64,000 nt of DNA from Zhihengliuella sp. ISTPL4. Lineage in GTDB: Bacteria; Actinomycetota; Actinomycetes; Actinomycetales; Microbacteriaceae. The stretch covers positions 3,006,727 through 3,070,726 of the forward strand of contig NZ_CP025422.1 of the NCBI RefSeq assembly GCF_002848265.1. The letters are read 5' to 3'. This document shows, piece by piece, positions 62,365 through 64,000 of this stretch (position 1 is its first letter; each line of letters starts with the position of its first letter). The notes below the pieces were generated by a model. That model was given only the letters and a program-made list of their open reading frames with translations. It had not been told where the DNA came from and did not search any database. The translations under genes were made by a program, and so were the position numbers.

Positions 62365-63102
62365 ATGAGCTTCCTGACGGACTGGCACGAGTGGCATGCG
62401 GCGCGCGAACGCTACGCGGGGTCGGAGTACGGGCCCTCCGCACTGGAGTCGACGAACTGGCTCATCACCGAGTCGGCGGCGGTCGACGGCATTCCGGGGC
62501 TCTGGGCCCTCACCGGCGACGGGGGCATCCGCGGCAGCGAACTCGGGCGGTCCGGGTCGGTGGTCACCCTCCGTGGCACCCAGACCCTGCGCCTCGGGCG
62601 GCGGGAGCTGCGCGTGTTCGACCGCAACGGACTGCTGGCCCTCCGCGTCTGGAACCCCGCGCGTGCGCAGCGGGAGTGGTTCACCGCGATCGACGCCTAC
62701 GCCCCCGACGAACGCTGGCGGCTCCCCGCCACGTTCGAGCCCGCGCCCGACGAGCGGATCGTGGTCACGGCGGTGGACGGCGAGGAACGCGAGACCGCGA
62801 TCGCCGGACGCCTGCGGTTCGAGCTTGCCGGCGCCCCGCACGAGCTCACGGTCACCCGCAGCGGGAGCGGAGCGCTGAGCGCGGTCTTCGCCGACGGGAC
62901 GAACGGGCCGGAGACGTACCGGTTCCGGTTCCTCTCGATCGACGAGCCCGCTGCCGACGGTTCCGCCGTGATCGACTTCAACCGGGCGTACCTGCCGCCC
63001 TGCGCGTTCTCGGACCAGTTCATCTGTCCCCTGCCCACGCCCGGCAACCGCTACTCCACGCCGATCAGGGCCGGGGAACGCGTGGTCGTGCTCGGCGGCT
63101 GA
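62365..63102 (+). CDS. DUF1684 protein
   Basis: The 245-residue protein carries the family's hallmark C-terminal segment 'DFNRAYLPPCAFSDQFICPLPTPGNR' followed by 'PIRAGER', and 'NWLITESAAVDGIPGLW' near the N-terminus. The function of DUF1684 is unknown; the segment with Asn, Cys and Pro suggests a conserved catalytic or binding site. No membrane segments or signal peptide are present. It stands alone, ahead of the lipoate ligase gene. Confidence 0.88.
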   Translation: MSFLTDWHEWHAARERYAGSEYGPSALESTNWLITESAAVDGIPGLWALTGDGGIRGSELGRSGSVVTLRGTQTLRLGRRELRVFDRNGLLALRVWNPARAQREWFTAIDAYAPDERWRLPATFEPAPDERIVVTAVDGEERETAIAGRLRFELAGAPHELTVTRSGSGALSAVFADGTNGPETYRFRFLSIDEPAADGSAVIDFNRAYLPPCAFSDQFICPLPTPGNRYSTPIRAGERVVVLGG

Positions 63103-63135
63103 CCACGGCGGCAGCGTGCGCCTTAAGCTGGATCC

Positions 63136-64000
63136 GTGCACGGTGAATACAAGGTTCCTGGGGGCAAGCTCGTCGTCGTCGACCTGGAGGTCGAGAACGA
63201 CCGGATCACGCGGTTCCGACTCGCCGGGGACTTCTTCCTCGAACCCGACTCCGCGCTCGACGACATCAACGCCGCCGTCGAGGGCCTTCCCGCCGAATCC
63301 GACGCCACGGCGATCGCCGCTGCCGTCCGCGGCGCCCTTCCCGAGGGGGCCCAGCTGCTCGGCTTCAGCCCCGAGGCCGTGGGCACCGCCGTGCGTCGCG
63401 CGCTGGTCACCGCGCCCGGGTGGCGCGACTTCGACTGGGAGATCGTCCACGAGAAGGCGGTCTCGCCGCGCATGAACCTCGCCCTCGACGAGGTGCTCAC
63501 CTCGCGGGTCGGCGAGGGCCGCCGTCGCCCGACGCTGCGCATCTGGGAATGGGACGAGTCGGCCGTCGTCATCGGCTCCTTCCAGTCGTACCGCAACGAG
63601 GTCGACCCCGAAGGCGCCGCGAAGCACGGCTTCGACGTCGTCCGTCGCATCTCCGGGGGCGGGGCGATGCTCATGGCCGCCGGACAGATCATCACCTACT
63701 CGCTGTACGTCCCCGCCTCGCTCGTCGCCGGCATGACCTTCGCCGACTCCTATGCGTTCCTCGACGACTGGGTGCTGCAGGCGCTGCGCTCGCTCGGCAT
63801 CGACGCGGTCTACCAGCCGCTCAACGACATCGCGAGCCCGTCCGGCAAGATCGGCGGCGCGGCGCAGAAGCGCCTCGCGAACGGTGGCGTGCTGCACCAC
63901 GCCACCCTCTCCTACGACATCGACGGCCAGATGATGACCGAGGTGCTGCGGATCGGACGGGAGAAGCTCAGCGACAAGGGCACGACGTCCGCCGCCAAGC
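63136..64000 (+). CDS. lplA: Lipoate-protein ligase A family protein (C-terminus cut by window edge)
   Basis: 288 codons are visible, starting at GTG 63136. The first 85 or so residues ('VHGEYKVPGGKLVVVDLEVENDRITRFRLAGDFFLEPDSALDDINAAVEG') are the small domain that sits at the C-terminus of E. coli LplA but is N-terminal here. The catalytic domain follows with 'RMNLALDEVL', 'VVIGSFQSYRNEVD', 'VVRRISGGGAM' and the lipoyl-AMP Lys in 'NDIASPSGKIGGAAQKR'. It attaches lipoate or octanoate to 2-oxoacid dehydrogenases. TAAGCT (63124-63129) six bases before GTG indicates a leaderless mRNA. Confidence 0.88.
   Translation, partial: MHGEYKVPGGKLVVVDLEVENDRITRFRLAGDFFLEPDSALDDINAAVEGLPAESDATAIAAAVRGALPEGAQLLGFSPEAVGTAVRRALVTAPGWRDFDWEIVHEKAVSPRMNLALDEVLTSRVGEGRRRPTLRIWEWDESAVVIGSFQSYRNEVDPEGAAKHGFDVVRRISGGGAMLMAAGQIITYSLYVPASLVAGMTFADSYAFLDDWVLQALRSLGIDAVYQPLNDIASPSGKIGGAAQKRLANGGVLHHATLSYDIDGQMMTEVLRIGREKLSDKGTTSAAK

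Noticed and set aside
1..64000. Horizontal-transfer island, prophage or insertion sequence
   Set aside because: Base composition and codon style look even across the window, and no integrase, transposase, phage or plasmid gene, and no tRNA attachment site, was seen.

Overview
The window is high-GC DNA (about 70% G+C) with the gene style of an actinobacterium. Coding density is high, many genes overlap as ATGA or TGATG, GTG starts occur, and many genes lie directly behind a TANNNT box with no leader. Together with protein content (methylcitrate cycle, valine catabolism, CGNR and DUF1684 proteins, sugar ABC systems without ATPases) this suggests Microbacteriaceae, probably Microbacterium or a close relative. 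I cannot fix the species. I saw no rRNA, tRNA, CRISPR array, transposase, integrase or phage gene.

Positions 1-27354 hold three carbohydrate loci. (a) 1-5216: a sugar kinase, a cupin-type phosphosugar isomerase, two oxidoreductases and an acetyl-xylan-esterase-like hydrolase, with a divergent DeoR regulator and a double palindromic operator. (b) 5228-13497: a leftward operon of two ABC permeases, a Tat-type solute-binding lipoprotein, a secreted BNR-propeller/discoidin protein, a large FAD oxidoreductase and a LacI-type sensor protein that lacks its DNA-binding domain. (c) 14192-27419: a secreted 1357-residue beta-helix enzyme, an SGNH hydrolase and a GntR regulator on the + strand, facing a seven-gene - strand operon. 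That operon encodes a solute-binding protein, two permeases, an uncharacterised 638-residue protein, an RraA-like protein, an aldo/keto reductase and a lactonase-like amidohydrolase. Three copies of one palindrome (ANTCGATWATCGANT) sit at the three promoters of locus (c), so it looks like one regulon. The enzyme set fits oxidative use of a deoxyhexose such as L-fucose, which is an inference.

Positions 27495-49000 are mostly short-chain acyl-CoA metabolism: prpD-prpB-prpC behind a GntR regulator, a valine-degradation operon (mmsA, acyl-CoA dehydrogenase, mmsB) followed by an enoyl-CoA hydratase, then etfB-etfA-cytochrome b-ASCH-thiolase. Valine breakdown yields propionyl-CoA, which the methylcitrate enzymes consume. 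The acyl-CoA dehydrogenase would feed electrons to ETF, and the adjacent b-type cytochrome is a candidate route to quinone. A TGTATACA palindrome at both the prp regulator promoter and the etf upstream region hints at shared control. Interspersed are MFS and EamA transporters, a DJ-1/PfpI protein, LysR and MarR regulators and several small proteins.

Positions 49010-64000 hold a GNAT protein, a thioesterase, bifunctional PutA, an autoregulated-looking DUF2178-like/XRE/dehydrogenase operon, an arginine-to-glutamate-semialdehyde gene pair (amidinotransferase-fold hydrolase plus RocD), a MarR-MFS efflux pair, CutC, a monoacylglycerol-lipase-like hydrolase, a DUF1684 protein and the start of a lipoate-protein ligase. 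Intergenic space throughout carries structured dispersed elements: a 59-bp family (three copies), a CACAACT-armed hairpin family (two), a TTCGACAGGCTCAGGG element (two) and a 79-bp near-perfect hairpin.
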